Assembly (NCBI RefSeq): GCF_014932895.1
Contig: NZ_JACYOF010000005.1
Coordinates: 347,180-411,179, forward strand
Direction: 5' to 3'
DNA length: 64,000 bases
Source: Bacillus thuringiensis
GTDB taxonomy: Bacteria > Bacillota > Bacilli > Bacillales > Bacillaceae_G
Shown: positions 44,725-54,441 of the stretch, piece after piece
How positions within the stretch are numbered: the first letter of the stretch is position 1
Layout of the letters: every line of letters begins with the position of its first letter
Made by a program: the position numbers and the translations under genes
The notes under the pieces: generated by a model
Seen by the model: the letters and a program-made list of their open reading frames with translations, nothing else
Database searches by the model: none
What the model was told of the DNA's origin: nothing

Positions 44725-45468
44725 TTACTTGTTGTCAATCAAAATATTTTGATAAGAAGGCTTTAAATAGTCTCTTAGCAGCGTATATGGAATTCGAAAT
44801 TGTGGAATCCCGCTTGCATAAGGAGCAATCTCATATAAAGGGAAATAAATAGCGAGATTGTTTGGTTCTAAAAAGAAATGAAATTTTTTAGCACTCATTA
44901 CTTTTTCCGCTGCATCAGGAAAATAAATACTTTCATTTTGTTTAATTTGTCTTACAATCTCTGCACGGATTACTTCTTTATATTTATCTTTTTGTTGAAA
45001 TAAATCGTCTAAGTGTAGTAACTTCTTTTCATTTAAATCAAATGTGTTTGCCTTCCACTTATAAAGACCGTGTGCTCCGCCTGTATATTGATAGTAATTC
45101 ACATATAGGCTGAGAAAAGGGGGTTTGTTTAAAGAGACTTTATAATCAACATTCGCCACGTACGGGTGGAACGGTGTACTAGATCCTTCTGTTTCTTTAT
45201 AATATTTTTGAGCTTCTTTTTCTAATTTGTTTTTAAATTTGTCAGTAGATTTCTTGTAATAGAAATTGAGCTTATTTTGAAATTTAGAATCGGAAAAGTT
45301 GTGAAAGGAAGGCCTATTAATTTGATATTCTATATAAGGTTTCTTACCTTTTTGCGTTACAGCCTTCACATTAATTGTCAGGTTGGCTACTTTGGCTGCT
45401 GTTGCACAATTTGGTACAATAGTCAGCAAGGAGAACATAAGCAGTAGTATACAAAATTTCTGTTTCAT
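44725..45468 (-). CDS. Secreted DUF4163/DUF3298 (RsiV-like) protein
   Basis: A 247-residue exported protein: signal peptide residues 1-25, then a DUF4163 region and a C-terminal DUF3298 domain (NYYQYTGGAHGLYKWKANTFDL, then EIAPYASGIPQFRIPYTLL). The same pair of domains forms the lysozyme-binding part of anti-sigma factor RsiV, but this protein has no anti-sigma domain. A role in the wall or lysozyme sensing is only inference. The -35 of bioY overlaps its last codons. Confidence 0.83.
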   Translation of the reverse strand: MKQKFCILLLMFSLLTIVPNCATAAKVANLTINVKAVTQKGKKPYIEYQINRPSFHNFSDSKFQNKLNFYYKKSTDKFKNKLEKEAQKYYKETEGSSTPFHPYVANVDYKVSLNKPPFLSLYVNYYQYTGGAHGLYKWKANTFDLNEKKLLHLDDLFQQKDKYKEVIRAEIVRQIKQNESIYFPDAAEKVMSAKKFHFFLEPNNLAIYFPLYEIAPYASGIPQFRIPYTLLRDYLKPSYQNILIDNK

Positions 45469-45563
45469 TTAGGTGAACCCTCCTTATATAAGTGTTATAG
45501 GTAGTTTGAAAACAAATAGGTAAAATTATACATTTAATTAAAATGAAAGAAGAGGGAAGCGAT

Positions 45564-45947
45564 ATGGCAAAAACTTTAATGGATTCACTTGGAATTGAGT
45601 TGTTAGAAATGACTGAAGACAAGGTGGTTGCTACGATGCCTGTTGATGAGCGCACGCATCAGCCATTTGGCTTTTTACATGGTGGTGCATCTGTTGCCTT
45701 AGCAGAAACAGTGGCAAGTGTCGGTTCATACAATTTAATTGACCAAGAGAAATGTATTTGTTTCGGTTTAGAAATTAATGCAAACCACATCCGTTCAAAG
45801 AAAGATGGGGTTGTAACAGCGATCGGGACGCCGATACATAGAGGGCATTCAACGATGGTTTGGGATGTTCGCATTATTGATGAGAATGATGATTTACTAT
45901 GTATTTCAAGATGTACAGTAGCAATTAAAGAAAAACGTGAAAAATAA
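45564..45947 (+). CDS. Hotdog-fold thioesterase (PaaI/YuxO-like)
   Basis: A 127-residue hotdog thioesterase. The HQPFGFLHGGASVALAETVAS segment is the active-site helix of the PaaI/MenI group, which hydrolyse aromatic acyl-CoA such as DHNA-CoA in menaquinone synthesis. GAGGG lies eight bases before the ATG at 45564. Confidence 0.87.
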   Translation: MAKTLMDSLGIELLEMTEDKVVATMPVDERTHQPFGFLHGGASVALAETVASVGSYNLIDQEKCICFGLEINANHIRSKKDGVVTAIGTPIHRGHSTMVWDVRIIDENDDLLCISRCTVAIKEKREK

Positions 45948-45949
45948 AA

Positions 45950-45980
45950 AAGAGGCAGCTCATTAGAGCAGCCTTTTTTT
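45950..45980 (+). terminator. Terminator between the thioesterase and glyS
   Basis: Imperfect GGCAGCT/AGCAGCC hairpin with an eight-T run; it may serve both convergent genes. Confidence 0.65.
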
Positions 45981-45988
45981 TCTTATAA

Positions 45989-47365
45989 TTAGAACTGGAT
46001 TTTCTTCTCTAAGAAATCTTTTAGTTCGCTAATTGGCATACGAACTTGTTCCATTGTGTCGCGGTCACGTACTGTAACAGCTTTGTCTTCAACTGAGTCG
46101 AAGTCGTATGTGATACAGAATGGTGTACCAATTTCGTCTTGACGACGGTAACGTTTACCGATAGAACCAGTTTCATCAAAGTCTACCATGAAGTCTTTAG
46201 CTAGTTCGGCGAATACTTCAGTAGCACCTTCAGATAGCTTTTTAGATAATGGTAAGATAGCTGCTTTGTATGGTGCTAAAGCAGGGTGGAAACGAAGAAC
46301 TGTACGAGAATCGTTTTCTAATTGCTCTTCTTCATATGCATCGCATAAGAACGCTAATGTTACGCGGTCTGCGCCTAAAGATGGCTCGATGCAGTATGGT
46401 ACGTAACGCTCATTCGTTTGTGGATCAATGTAGTTAAAGTCTTCGTTTGAGTGTTCCATGTGACGTTTTAAGTCGAAGTCTGTACGAGATGCAACGCCCC
46501 AAAGTTCGCCCCAACCGAATGGGAATTTGAATTCAATATCAGTTGTTGCGTTACTGTAGTGAGATAACTCTTCTTCACCGTGGTCACGAAGACGCATGCT
46601 TTCTTCAGTCATACCAAGTGAAAGTAACCAGTTTTTACAAGTTTCACGCCAGAATGCGAACCACTCTAAATCTTCACCAGGCTTACAGAAGAATTCAAGC
46701 TCCATTTGTTCGAATTCACGTGTACGGAATGTGAAGTTACCAGGCGTGATTTCGTTACGGAAACTCTTACCGATTTGGCCAATACCAAATGGAAGTTTTT
46801 TACGCATAGAGCGTTGTACGTTTTTAAAGTTTACGAAAATACCTTGTGCTGTTTCAGGACGAAGGAAGATTTCGTTTGTGCTAGACTCTGTAACACCTTG
46901 GAATGTTTTGAACATTAAGTTGAACTGACGGATTTCTGTAAATTCTTCGCTACCGCAATCTGGGCATTTTACTTCATGTTCTTTCATTAAGTCAGCCATT
47001 TGGTCGAAAGTAAGACCGTCAACAACCATTTCGATACCTTTTGCATCTAATGCATCTTCAATTAATTTGTCAGCACGGTGACGAGCTTTACATTTTTTAC
47101 AGTCGATCATTGGATCGTTAAAGTTACCAACGTGACCAGAAGCGATCCAAGTTTTTGGGTTCATTAAAATAGCTGCATCTAAACCAACGTTGTGTGGAGA
47201 TTCTTGAATGAATTTTTTCCACCAAGCTTTTTTAACGTTATTTTTTAATTCGATTCCAAGTGGACCGTAGTCCCAAGTGTTTGCAAGACCACCGTAAATT
47301 TCAGAACCAGGGAAAACAAAACCACGATGTTTCGCTAAGTTTACAACTTGTTCCATTGAATACAT
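45989..47365 (-). CDS. glyQS: Glycyl-tRNA synthetase (dimeric type)
   Basis: A 458-residue class II synthetase of the eukaryote/archaea-like alpha2 type. Motif 1 region [24 protein letters not shown], zinc cysteines CKKCKARH and CPDCGSEEF, motif 2 [14 protein letters not shown] and motif 3 near [11 protein letters not shown] are visible. Controlled by a T-box leader (47559-47775). AGGAGG precedes the ATG. Confidence 0.95.
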   Translation of the reverse strand: MYSMEQVVNLAKHRGFVFPGSEIYGGLANTWDYGPLGIELKNNVKKAWWKKFIQESPHNVGLDAAILMNPKTWIASGHVGNFNDPMIDCKKCKARHRADKLIEDALDAKGIEMVVDGLTFDQMADLMKEHEVKCPDCGSEEFTEIRQFNLMFKTFQGVTESSTNEIFLRPETAQGIFVNFKNVQRSMRKKLPFGIGQIGKSFRNEITPGNFTFRTREFEQMELEFFCKPGEDLEWFAFWRETCKNWLLSLGMTEESMRLRDHGEEELSHYSNATTDIEFKFPFGWGELWGVASRTDFDLKRHMEHSNEDFNYIDPQTNERYVPYCIEPSLGADRVTLAFLCDAYEEEQLENDSRTVLRFHPALAPYKAAILPLSKKLSEGATEVFAELAKDFMVDFDETGSIGKRYRRQDEIGTPFCITYDFDSVEDKAVTVRDRDTMEQVRMPISELKDFLEKKIQF

Positions 47366-47416
47366 AGTAAAATCCTCCTTTTGAAAGTTAACGTATTGGC
47401 GATGACGTACTGGGTA

Positions 47417-47552
47417 CTTGTGAAACGAGCTATTTCCGCCTCACATTTTGAACGAGCCGCTTCCGCTTTTCACTTATCCAGTTCCGGTGACTAGAACAGT
47501 CGGTCATTTCGCGCCTTCCTGTTCTGAGCGAGTCACCTCCACTTTTAAATTA
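47417..47552. repeat. Second repeat family, copy B (in the glyS leader)
   Basis: Shares an identical 32-base block (47439-47470) with 18234-18265 and a diverged middle. It lies between the T-box terminator and the glyS start, lengthening the leader by about 135 bases. Confidence 0.7.
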
Positions 47553-47558
47553 AATACA

Positions 47559-47775
47559 AAAAAGCTCGTCTCTAGGCAATTTTGCCTAGGGACGAGCTTG
47601 TATATACCCGCGGTTCCACCCTAGTTGATGCGCATTTCGCACATCCACTTTCATCACGTATTGCTCGAGACTGCCGTTTCCTTGCGGTTTCAGGCTTTCA
47701 CTATCCCTGAATCGCTTTTTATGCAAGTACTTATAAGTCCGTCATCGCTACTTATATTAATAATAATGAACATAT
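47559..47775 (-). promoter_or_regulatory. T-box riboswitch (glycine)
   Basis: On the minus strand, the T-box core AGGGTGGAACCGCGGG (47623-47608) is followed by a strong terminator stem AAGCTCGTC..GACGAGCTT with T run (47600-47559). A stem I region lies upstream, and a GGC triplet (47675-47673) in its 3' part is the likely glycine specifier. Uncharged tRNA-Gly would favour the antiterminator and allow glyS transcription. Confidence 0.92.
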
Positions 47776-47819
47776 TCTAACACGTTCTTTTTTAAATCAC
47801 AATAGAGGAACGCGTCTAT

Positions 47820-48533
47820 CTATGATAGAGTCTCGCCTATTTTTTCGTTATTTATTCCGTAATTTTGTTTAATGTGCTTAATTGCTTCGCGTTTGCTTAA
47901 TGGAGCGAGTTCGTTGTTTTGAGCGTATTTCCAAACGACATCAGGCTTTGTTTTTGCATATTCACGAAGGACCCAGCCGATTGCTTTTTGAATGAAAAAT
48001 TCTTTTGAAGAATGTAGTTGTCCAATAATCCAGAAAAGAAGTTCTTCATCCATCTTTTGTTTATATTTCAGTTGGAATAAAATGGCGGCGCGTTGTAACC
48101 ATATGTTTTCTGATGCAATCCATTTTGGAACATATGCAGAAATCAATTCTGGACGTTTTAAAAAGATACCACCTAAAAATGTAGGGACAATGCTATCAAC
48201 AGTGTCCCACCAAGATTTCGTGACGATAAGTTCTTCTAAAAAGGGGATATGAGTTTCGTTTATATGCTTTTTATATTTTTGCATGATATCGAGTGCTGCC
48301 GCTTGAAATTCACGTTCTGGCAAGTCCCACAGCTCACGTACGATAATTTGGAAGTCTTTTTTGTCTGGGAGGGTATGTATTTGAATAACGTCTTTCAATA
48401 ATTGTCTTCTCTCGGGAGTTTGAATACCGAGAAACGGGAAGTGATTTTTCATATAACGTGTCATAGGCTCTGCTTTTTCAGGATTTTGATGAGCTGTAAA
48501 ATGCTCTTGTAACGCTTTTACAAATGGATGCAT
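47820..48533 (-). CDS. alkD: DNA-7-methylguanine glycosylase AlkD
   Basis: A 237-residue HEAT-repeat-like DNA glycosylase that removes alkylated bases. All residues known to line the AlkD lesion-facing site are present at their exact positions: W109, D113, R148 and W187. Length matches the B. cereus enzyme. Located upstream of the glyS leader on the same strand. Confidence 0.93.
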   Translation of the reverse strand: MHPFVKALQEHFTAHQNPEKAEPMTRYMKNHFPFLGIQTPERRQLLKDVIQIHTLPDKKDFQIIVRELWDLPEREFQAAALDIMQKYKKHINETHIPFLEELIVTKSWWDTVDSIVPTFLGGIFLKRPELISAYVPKWIASENIWLQRAAILFQLKYKQKMDEELLFWIIGQLHSSKEFFIQKAIGWVLREYAKTKPDVVWKYAQNNELAPLSKREAIKHIKQNYGINNEKIGETLS

Positions 48534-48650
48534 ACGTGTTTCTCCTCTCTTATTATCTTTCTCATATTATTATACAAAGAGTTTGGGTGAATTTTAAAAC
48601 ATAACTTGTAGAGTAATGAAATATGTTGAGAAGAGAGAGGAGAGGATAAG

Positions 48651-49118
48651 ATGGAAGATCAAGGCGTACTAGCAGGTTTCTTTGCTCTTAGTTTTGCGTT
48701 TATTCTTGTTATATTGATTTGGGCAATTATTTCGTATTTGTTAACGGCTTTTGCACTTTATACGATGGCAAAAAATGATGGTGCAACGGATGGTGTTCTT
48801 GCGTTTATTCCTTTTTTGAATAGTAAGACGTGGGGGGACTTGGCGAAGGATAAATTACCAAATTTCTTGAAAGAAGAAGCAGGATGGAAAGTATTTGGTA
48901 TATATGTTGCATGTTTCATTTTTAGTTACGTACCAATTATAAGTTTACTAGCAACAGCTGTTTCGATTGTGTTGTCTATTTATCTCATCTACGCTATTTT
49001 AGACAGATACGGAACGAACTCTATATTATTTACGATTATTCATGTCATCACATTTTCGGTGTTCTTGCCGATTCATTTGTTCATTATTCGAAATGAGCCG
49101 GTGAGGTATAACGAGTAG
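48651..49118 (+). CDS. Hypothetical four-helix membrane protein
   Basis: A 155-residue protein with predicted helices at about 8-40, 85-105, 108-125 and 130-148 and a cytoplasmic loop with FIPFLNSKTWGDLAKDKLP. No family recognised. GAGAGG lies before the ATG. Confidence 0.7.
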   Translation: MEDQGVLAGFFALSFAFILVILIWAIISYLLTAFALYTMAKNDGATDGVLAFIPFLNSKTWGDLAKDKLPNFLKEEAGWKVFGIYVACFIFSYVPIISLLATAVSIVLSIYLIYAILDRYGTNSILFTIIHVITFSVFLPIHLFIIRNEPVRYNE

Positions 49119-49230
49119 GTTTGTCGTTTTTGTTGATAATATTGGTTTGGAATAAAGTTTAATCAAAATATATTTAAAATTGCTGAATTGAAAAGATAAA
49201 CCATCGCATCTTTTTTACAAGCATCGTGAC

Positions 49231-49387
49231 TTTATCCCGCTATTTGTGGGCAGTAAGACTCCCACCTCAAAATTCGGCGAATGCAAGGAAGTTAGGTGGG
49301 AGATAACTGTCCGAAAAGCCCGATTGGTGTGGGCTAATAATTAGTGGGGGATGGACAAAACCCCCACTGATTAAAGTTTCACTTTAT
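49231..49387 (+). repeat. bcr1-type repeat, copy 5 (complete)
   Basis: 157 bases bounded by TTTAT on both sides and nearly identical to copy 4 in its conserved arms. Confidence 0.9.
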
Positions 49388-49422
49388 ATCGAATCGGCGA
49401 TGTATTTTAGATACAAGTAAAG

Positions 49423-49455
49423 AAAAAAGCGCTCTGCTTATCAGAGCGCTTTTTC
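49423..49455 (-). terminator. Terminator after the ArsB/NhaD transporter gene
   Basis: AAAAAGCGCTCTG/CAGAGCGCTTTTT hairpin with A and T tracts. Confidence 0.85.
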
Positions 49456-49457
49456 TA

Positions 49458-50783
49458 CTACATAAGGTAGCGTAAATAAATATAAATATGAGAAATGATT
49501 AATGAAACGATCATAATTGGGAAACCAACTTTTAGGAAGTCCATGTAGCTAAATTTATGTCCTTCGCGGCTCGCGATACCTGCAACGATTACGTTAGCAG
49601 AAGCACCGATTAATGTTCCGTTTCCACCTAGACAAGCACCTAATGCTAATGCCCACCATAATACATCGATTTGTGCATCAGAAGGTGATAAACCTAGTCC
49701 AACCGCCATATCGTTAATAAGTGGGATCATTGTTGCAACGAATGGGATGTTATCGATTGTTGCAGAGGCGATACCAGACACCCATAAAATAAGGATAGAT
49801 GCGTAAGAAATATCTCCGCCTGTTATACCAATTACTTTTTGAGCTAACATTTTAATAAGACCGATATCGATAAGTCCTCCAACGAGTACGAATAGTCCTG
49901 CGAAGAAGAAGATCGTTACCCACTCTACACTTGCGAATACTTCTTCAATTTCATGTTCTTTCACACCGATTAGCATAAGTACAGTAGCACCAGTTAAGGC
50001 AATGATAGCTGCATCGATATGGAAGATGGAATGAGTCATGAAACCTACAATCGTAAGTCCGAGTACTGTTAAAGATTTTTTCATTAATACTGGATCTTTA
50101 ATGTATTGTTTTTCATCTAAGCTCATTAATTTTTTTACTTGTACAGGATCAGCAATTAATTGTTTACGATACATGAAGTAAAGCATTGTTGCTGTAACTG
50201 CAATAATAATAATTACGATTGGAGCTAGATTTAGTAGAAAAGCATTGAAGTCTAAATGCTTATTTGCAGAACCAATCATAATGTTAGGTGGATCCCCAAT
50301 TAAAGTTGCTGTTCCTCCAATGTTTGAAAAAATAATTTCAGAAAGTAAGTATGGAACAGGATTTACTTGAAGTATGCGCGTAATAGATAAAGTAACTGGA
50401 ACAACAAGAAGTACAGTTGTAACGTTATCTAAAAATGCGGAGCCAAGCGCGGTAAGTAAGGAAAGTGAAATTAAAATTTTAATTGGATTTCCTTGTGCCC
50501 CTTTTGCTGCTTTAATGGCAACGTATTGGAAGACACCTGATTTACTCGTAATGTTCACCAGAATCATCATACCGATAAGTAACGTAATCGTTCCCCATTC
50601 AATATGTTTCGTAAAAGCGTTGTGTAAATCAACAACCCCCACAATTACCATGAGTGCTGCACCAAGAAGTGCGATGACGGCGCGATTAATTTTTTCAGAA
50701 ATAATAATGGCATATGTAATTAAAAAGACTGCGATAGCAAAATAATACTGCCAGTTAGCGAGCTCTTGCGTTGTTTCGTGCAA
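49458..50783 (-). CDS. ArsB/NhaD family ion transporter
   Basis: A 441-residue transporter of the ion transporter superfamily with about 11-12 helices. Paired repeats GGTATLIGDPPNIMIGSA and GGNGTLIGASANVIVAGIA contain the substrate-binding loops. Members move arsenite, sodium or dicarboxylates; the ion is not known here. TTG (50783) is preferred because AAAGGAG lies nine bases upstream; the ATG at 50792 touches that site. Confidence 0.85.
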   Translation of the reverse strand: MHETTQELANWQYYFAIAVFLITYAIIISEKINRAVIALLGAALMVIVGVVDLHNAFTKHIEWGTITLLIGMMILVNITSKSGVFQYVAIKAAKGAQGNPIKILISLSLLTALGSAFLDNVTTVLLVVPVTLSITRILQVNPVPYLLSEIIFSNIGGTATLIGDPPNIMIGSANKHLDFNAFLLNLAPIVIIIIAVTATMLYFMYRKQLIADPVQVKKLMSLDEKQYIKDPVLMKKSLTVLGLTIVGFMTHSIFHIDAAIIALTGATVLMLIGVKEHEIEEVFASVEWVTIFFFAGLFVLVGGLIDIGLIKMLAQKVIGITGGDISYASILILWVSGIASATIDNIPFVATMIPLINDMAVGLGLSPSDAQIDVLWWALALGACLGGNGTLIGASANVIVAGIASREGHKFSYMDFLKVGFPIMIVSLIISHIYIYLRYLM

Positions 50784-51072
50784 AACTCTCATCTCCTTTC
50801 ATTCACTTTTCTTAGTGTTTCAAAAATTAACTAGATGAAACACACATAACGTCATTATAAAGTAGAAAAATGGCGGATGTAAATGAAAGGGGGGATTTTG
50901 TCATATTTTCTGCATAGGTCATTTTTTCTTATTTTTAAAAATATTTGTGGGCATTTGACATATATATAAGATACATCCAATCTGAATATTTAAAATGGAA
51001 TTAGCATTCGAGCTTGTTCGTGTAGGAGTGTCAAATAGAAAGGAATGACAAAGATGATAAGGAAGGGATCGT

Positions 51073-51696
51073 ATGGATGAACAACGATTTTTATTTTTAG
51101 ATTTTGAGTTTACGATGCCCCAGCATAGGAAGAAACCAAAAGGATTCTTCCCAGAGATTATTGAGGTAGGACTTGTTTCAGTTGCTGGTTGTAAAGTAGA
51201 AGATACGTTTTCATCACATGTCAGGCCGAAAACATTTCCTTCTTTAACGGATCGATGTAAGAAATTTTTAGGAATTAAACAAGAAGTCGTGGATAAAGGA
51301 ATTTCATTTCCTGAACTCGTTGAGAAACTTGCAGAATACGAAAAAAGATGTAAACCGACCATTGTAACGTGGGGAAATATGGATATGAAAGTGCTGAGGC
51401 ATAATTGTGAAATGTCAGGAGTAGCTTTTCCGTTTTTCGGACAGTGTCGTGATTTATCGCTTGAGTATAAGAAGTTTTTTGGAGAAAGAAATCAAACAGG
51501 GTTATGGAAAGCGATTGAGGCGTATGGAAAAGTAGGGACGGGTAAGCACCATTGTGCGCTAGATGATGCGATGACGACGTACAATATTTTTAAATTAGTA
51601 GAAAAAGATAAAGAGTATTTAGTGAAACCAGCACCTCCAACATTAGGAGAACTCGTTGATTTTTCAAAAGTGTTAAAGAAAGTAAGTACACAGTAA
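51073..51696 (+). CDS. kapD: KapD, DEDDh exonuclease-like inhibitor of the KinA pathway
   Basis: A 207-residue 3'-5' exonuclease-fold protein. Catalytic DEDDh residues appear as FLDFEFT (D10, E12), WGNMDMKVL and HHCALDDA. In B. subtilis KapD affects KinA-dependent sporulation initiation. It lies convergent with kapB. Length normal. Confidence 0.88.
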   Translation: MDEQRFLFLDFEFTMPQHRKKPKGFFPEIIEVGLVSVAGCKVEDTFSSHVRPKTFPSLTDRCKKFLGIKQEVVDKGISFPELVEKLAEYEKRCKPTIVTWGNMDMKVLRHNCEMSGVAFPFFGQCRDLSLEYKKFFGERNQTGLWKAIEAYGKVGTGKHHCALDDAMTTYNIFKLVEKDKEYLVKPAPPTLGELVDFSKVLKKVSTQ

Positions 51697-51738
51697 CGAC
51701 CAAATTGCACAGTATGTAATTTGGTCGTTTTGTTTTTT
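51694..51738. terminator. Bidirectional terminator (kapD / kapB)
   Basis: AACGACCAAATT/AATTTGGTCGTT hairpin with T-rich ends between convergent genes. Confidence 0.85.
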
Positions 51739-52121
51739 TACAGCTTATAATCTTTTTTTAACTGTTGAAGCGTTTCTAAACTACGCTGTGCAAAAGGTGA
51801 ATCATCTTCAGAAAATGAATTTATTTGAGTTTCTAATGCTAATTGTAGCGACTCTGTATAATCGGGGATTTCTCCGTCATACTTTTTCACCATTTGCTGA
51901 GGAATGTTCGTTTGCTCACGAAAAGCTAAAGCGCGTCTTTCGTGGAAAAATGGTACGTCAGCTTGTTTTACATTATGTAAGTCACCTTGCGTCGGATGTT
52001 TTACAACAGCTAGCACTTTTACGACGTAACTGCCAGGACGGCTATTTGTAATTTCGCCGATGTATTTTCCTGTTTTATAAATACCTGTAACGATTTCGCC
52101 AATTTCAAATGTTTCTCTCAT
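51738..52121 (-). CDS. kapB: Kinase-associated protein KapB
   Basis: A 127-residue protein with the KapB-type domain FEIGEIVTGIYKTGKYIGEI then SRPGSYVVKVLAVVKHPTQGDL. KapB supports KinB-dependent sporulation signalling in B. subtilis. There is no signal peptide or lipobox from the ATG at 52121, which has GAGGTGA upstream, so this homologue looks soluble. Confidence 0.87.
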   Translation of the reverse strand: MRETFEIGEIVTGIYKTGKYIGEITNSRPGSYVVKVLAVVKHPTQGDLHNVKQADVPFFHERRALAFREQTNIPQQMVKKYDGEIPDYTESLQLALETQINSFSEDDSPFAQRSLETLQQLKKDYKL

Positions 52122-52285
52122 ATTTTTCACCTCAAGTTTATAGTAAGGAAAGTGCAAGAAGGAGTCAAAGAAATCATTCGCTATCGGAATGTCCTTGAGA
52201 ATATGAATCAGTTCAACTATAATTTAAAATGATATAACAGAAAATTCTGATGTTTTTAAAAATCCCATAATAAGGAGTGTTCTAT

Positions 52286-52462
52286 ATGATGCCTTTATAT
52301 TTTCCGGAAGATAAAACAGAATATATTATTCCAGGGATTGTTTGCGTTCTATTTATTATCGGTGCAATTGCTACGTGGCGCATGTTCATTCGTGTATCAA
52401 AACGAGAAGCAGACCAATTACAAAAAGTAGAAGAAAAGCTTTTAGCTGAGAAGAAACAGTAA
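52286..52462 (+). CDS. Small single-pass membrane protein
   Basis: A 58-residue protein with one membrane helix (IIPGIVCVLFIIGAIATWRMFI) and a charged C-terminal helix rich in Lys and Glu. No family recognised. AAGGAG lies eight bases before the ATG, and it may be cotranscribed with the SodC-like gene 67 bases downstream. Confidence 0.65.
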   Translation: MMPLYFPEDKTEYIIPGIVCVLFIIGAIATWRMFIRVSKREADQLQKVEEKLLAEKKQ

Positions 52463-52529
52463 TGCATTTTGTATGTTTCCCTCTATGCTCGGACAATCTA
52501 AGGGCAGAATGTATTTTGGAGGGAATAGA

Positions 52530-53069
52530 ATGAAAAAACGGCTTTTTTTCAGTTGTTGTTTATTATTTCTGATGGCGGGTTGTGACCAAGGAAAGCCGAA
52601 AGAAATTGACGTGAAATTACATAATGCTTCAGGAGATGAAGTGGGGACTGCGAAAGTAATTCAGCAAACGAGCGGAGTAAAGATTAAGATTAAAGCGGAA
52701 GGTTTTACACCAGGCCCGCATGGGATACATGTGCATGAAATTGGAGAGTGTAAAGCCCCTCGTTTTGAATCATCTGGGAATCATTTTAATCCAGATAAGA
52801 AAAAGCACGGACTTCTCAATCCGAAGGGTGCAGAAAATGGTGATTTACCGAATGTAGTGGCAGACGGTTCTGGAAAGATTAAAGCTGACATTGAAGCACC
52901 GCACATAACACTTGAAGAAGGAAAAACGACGATTCATAGAAAAGATGGAGCGTCTATTATTATTACAGAAAACCCTGATGATGGTATGACACAGCCGGCA
53001 GGCAAATCAGGTGATCGAATTGCTTGTGGCGTGATTGTGAAAAAAGCATCGGATATAAAGAAAAAGTAA
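52530..53069 (+). CDS. SodC-like Cu/Zn superoxide dismutase family lipoprotein
   Basis: A 179-residue lipoprotein (lipobox LMAGC) with a Cu/Zn SOD domain. Ligands GIHVHE, GNHFNP and KHG are present, as are GDLPN and the DRIACGVI cysteine. However, the position equal to human His80 is Glu (GAENGDLPN) and His120 is Thr (IIITENPDD). B. subtilis YojM is a known paralogue lacking Cu ligands. Superoxide dismutase activity is therefore doubtful. Confidence 0.85.
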   Translation: MKKRLFFSCCLLFLMAGCDQGKPKEIDVKLHNASGDEVGTAKVIQQTSGVKIKIKAEGFTPGPHGIHVHEIGECKAPRFESSGNHFNPDKKKHGLLNPKGAENGDLPNVVADGSGKIKADIEAPHITLEEGKTTIHRKDGASIIITENPDDGMTQPAGKSGDRIACGVIVKKASDIKKK

Positions 53070-53096
53070 AAGCTACCGTGAATGGTAGCTTTTTTG
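53066..53096 (+). terminator. Terminator after the SodC-like gene
   Basis: AAAAGCTACC/GGTAGCTTTT hairpin with T tract. Confidence 0.85.
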
Positions 53097-53126
53097 TAAA
53101 ACGGTATGATAGTGGTTACTACCAAT

Positions 53127-53166
53127 AAAAGGGGGTTGTCCTAAAATAATTTGGGAACAACCTCCT
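53127..53166 (-). terminator. Terminator after patB
   Basis: GGTTGTCC/GGAACAACC-type hairpin with a T-rich run on the minus strand. Confidence 0.65.
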
Positions 53167-53172
53167 TTGCTA

Positions 53173-54324
53173 TTATGAAAATGTATGGCGCAGTCTGTTT
53201 AAAATCTCTTCTAAAACAGACCTTGGACAACCGATGTTAATTCGAATATGTTCTTCTCCGCCTAATCCATATTTCTCGCCAGGTTCAACGATGATTTTTC
53301 CTTTTTCCTCAAGTAATGTGGTGCGTTCACTTTGAGACAGCGTTAGGCGAGAGCAATCAATCCATAATAGAAAGCTACCTTCTGGCTTTGTAACAGAAAG
53401 AGTAGGTATGTGCGTTTCAATGTATTCACATGCGAAACGAGCATTCTCTTCTACATATAATCGGATTTCACTTAGCCAATCATTACATTCTGTATAGGCA
53501 CTTTGCATCGCTGTATAAGCAAATGTATTTAATCCGTGGAAGCCTTGTCTATATTGGATAGATGTAAAAGCATGACGGAGTTTTTCGTTTGGAATGATAA
53601 TAATTGATGCTTGTAATCCAGCGATATTAAATGTTTTACTTGGAGCCATACAAGTAATAGTGCGCGCTGCTAATTCTTCAGATAAAGAAGCGAACGGCGT
53701 ATGCGTATGATCTGCGTAAATAATATCAGCATGAATTTCATCCGCGACAACAATTACATTATATTTGGTACATAACGAGCCTAGTTTTGTGAGTTCCGCT
53801 TTCGACCAAACGCGTCCAATTGGATTGTGAGGACTACAAAGAAGCATAAGATTTACACCTTGTTGAAATTGTGTTTCTAAATGCTCGAAATTTATCGTAT
53901 ATGTACCATTTTGTTTATGTAATGGACTTTCGCATAATTGTCTGTTATTTGTTGTAACCATTTCGAAAAATGGCGGATAAATAGGTGGTTGTACGAGAAC
54001 GGATTCGTTTTCTTTTGTGAACGCTTGTATGCTCGTACTAAGAGCTGGAACGATTCCTGCACTAAATACGATCCATTCTTTTTGAATATCCCAGTTGTAC
54101 TGTTTTTTTGTCCAGTTACAAATAATATCCTCAATATTTTCAGGCGGAAGTGTATAGCCGAAAATAGGATGTTCGATACGTTTTTTTAAGGCAGTTTGAA
54201 TTGGTTTTGGTATTTCAAAATCCATATCGGCAATCCAGGCGTGAATGAGTTCTTCGTTTTTATAAGTATCCCATTTTGTACTATGTGTTCCGCGCCGATT
54301 TACTGTTTTATGAAATAGTTGCAT
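53173..54324 (-). CDS. patB: PLP-dependent C-S lyase (PatB/MalY family)
   Basis: A 383-residue fold-type I PLP enzyme of the MalY/PatB group. The PLP lysine is in MAPSKTFNIAGLQ near residue 230; CSPHNPIGRVW and VVADEIHADI are the other cofactor motifs, and the C-terminal Arg is in EHIRINIGCPR. Such enzymes cleave cystathionine to homocysteine. It is next to yugE and yugF, as in B. subtilis. Confidence 0.9.
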   Translation of the reverse strand: MQLFHKTVNRRGTHSTKWDTYKNEELIHAWIADMDFEIPKPIQTALKKRIEHPIFGYTLPPENIEDIICNWTKKQYNWDIQKEWIVFSAGIVPALSTSIQAFTKENESVLVQPPIYPPFFEMVTTNNRQLCESPLHKQNGTYTINFEHLETQFQQGVNLMLLCSPHNPIGRVWSKAELTKLGSLCTKYNVIVVADEIHADIIYADHTHTPFASLSEELAARTITCMAPSKTFNIAGLQASIIIIPNEKLRHAFTSIQYRQGFHGLNTFAYTAMQSAYTECNDWLSEIRLYVEENARFACEYIETHIPTLSVTKPEGSFLLWIDCSRLTLSQSERTTLLEEKGKIIVEPGEKYGLGGEEHIRINIGCPRSVLEEILNRLRHTFS

Positions 54325-54441
54325 ATAGTTGCCCCTTTCTTCTGTAAAACCGTTAAGTTATGAAAGTTCTCTCTCTTCTTATAGAATAGCTGATGTGATA
54401 GGATAAAGAAAAGTATTAAAAAGTGAAAAGGCGGGAAGCAG

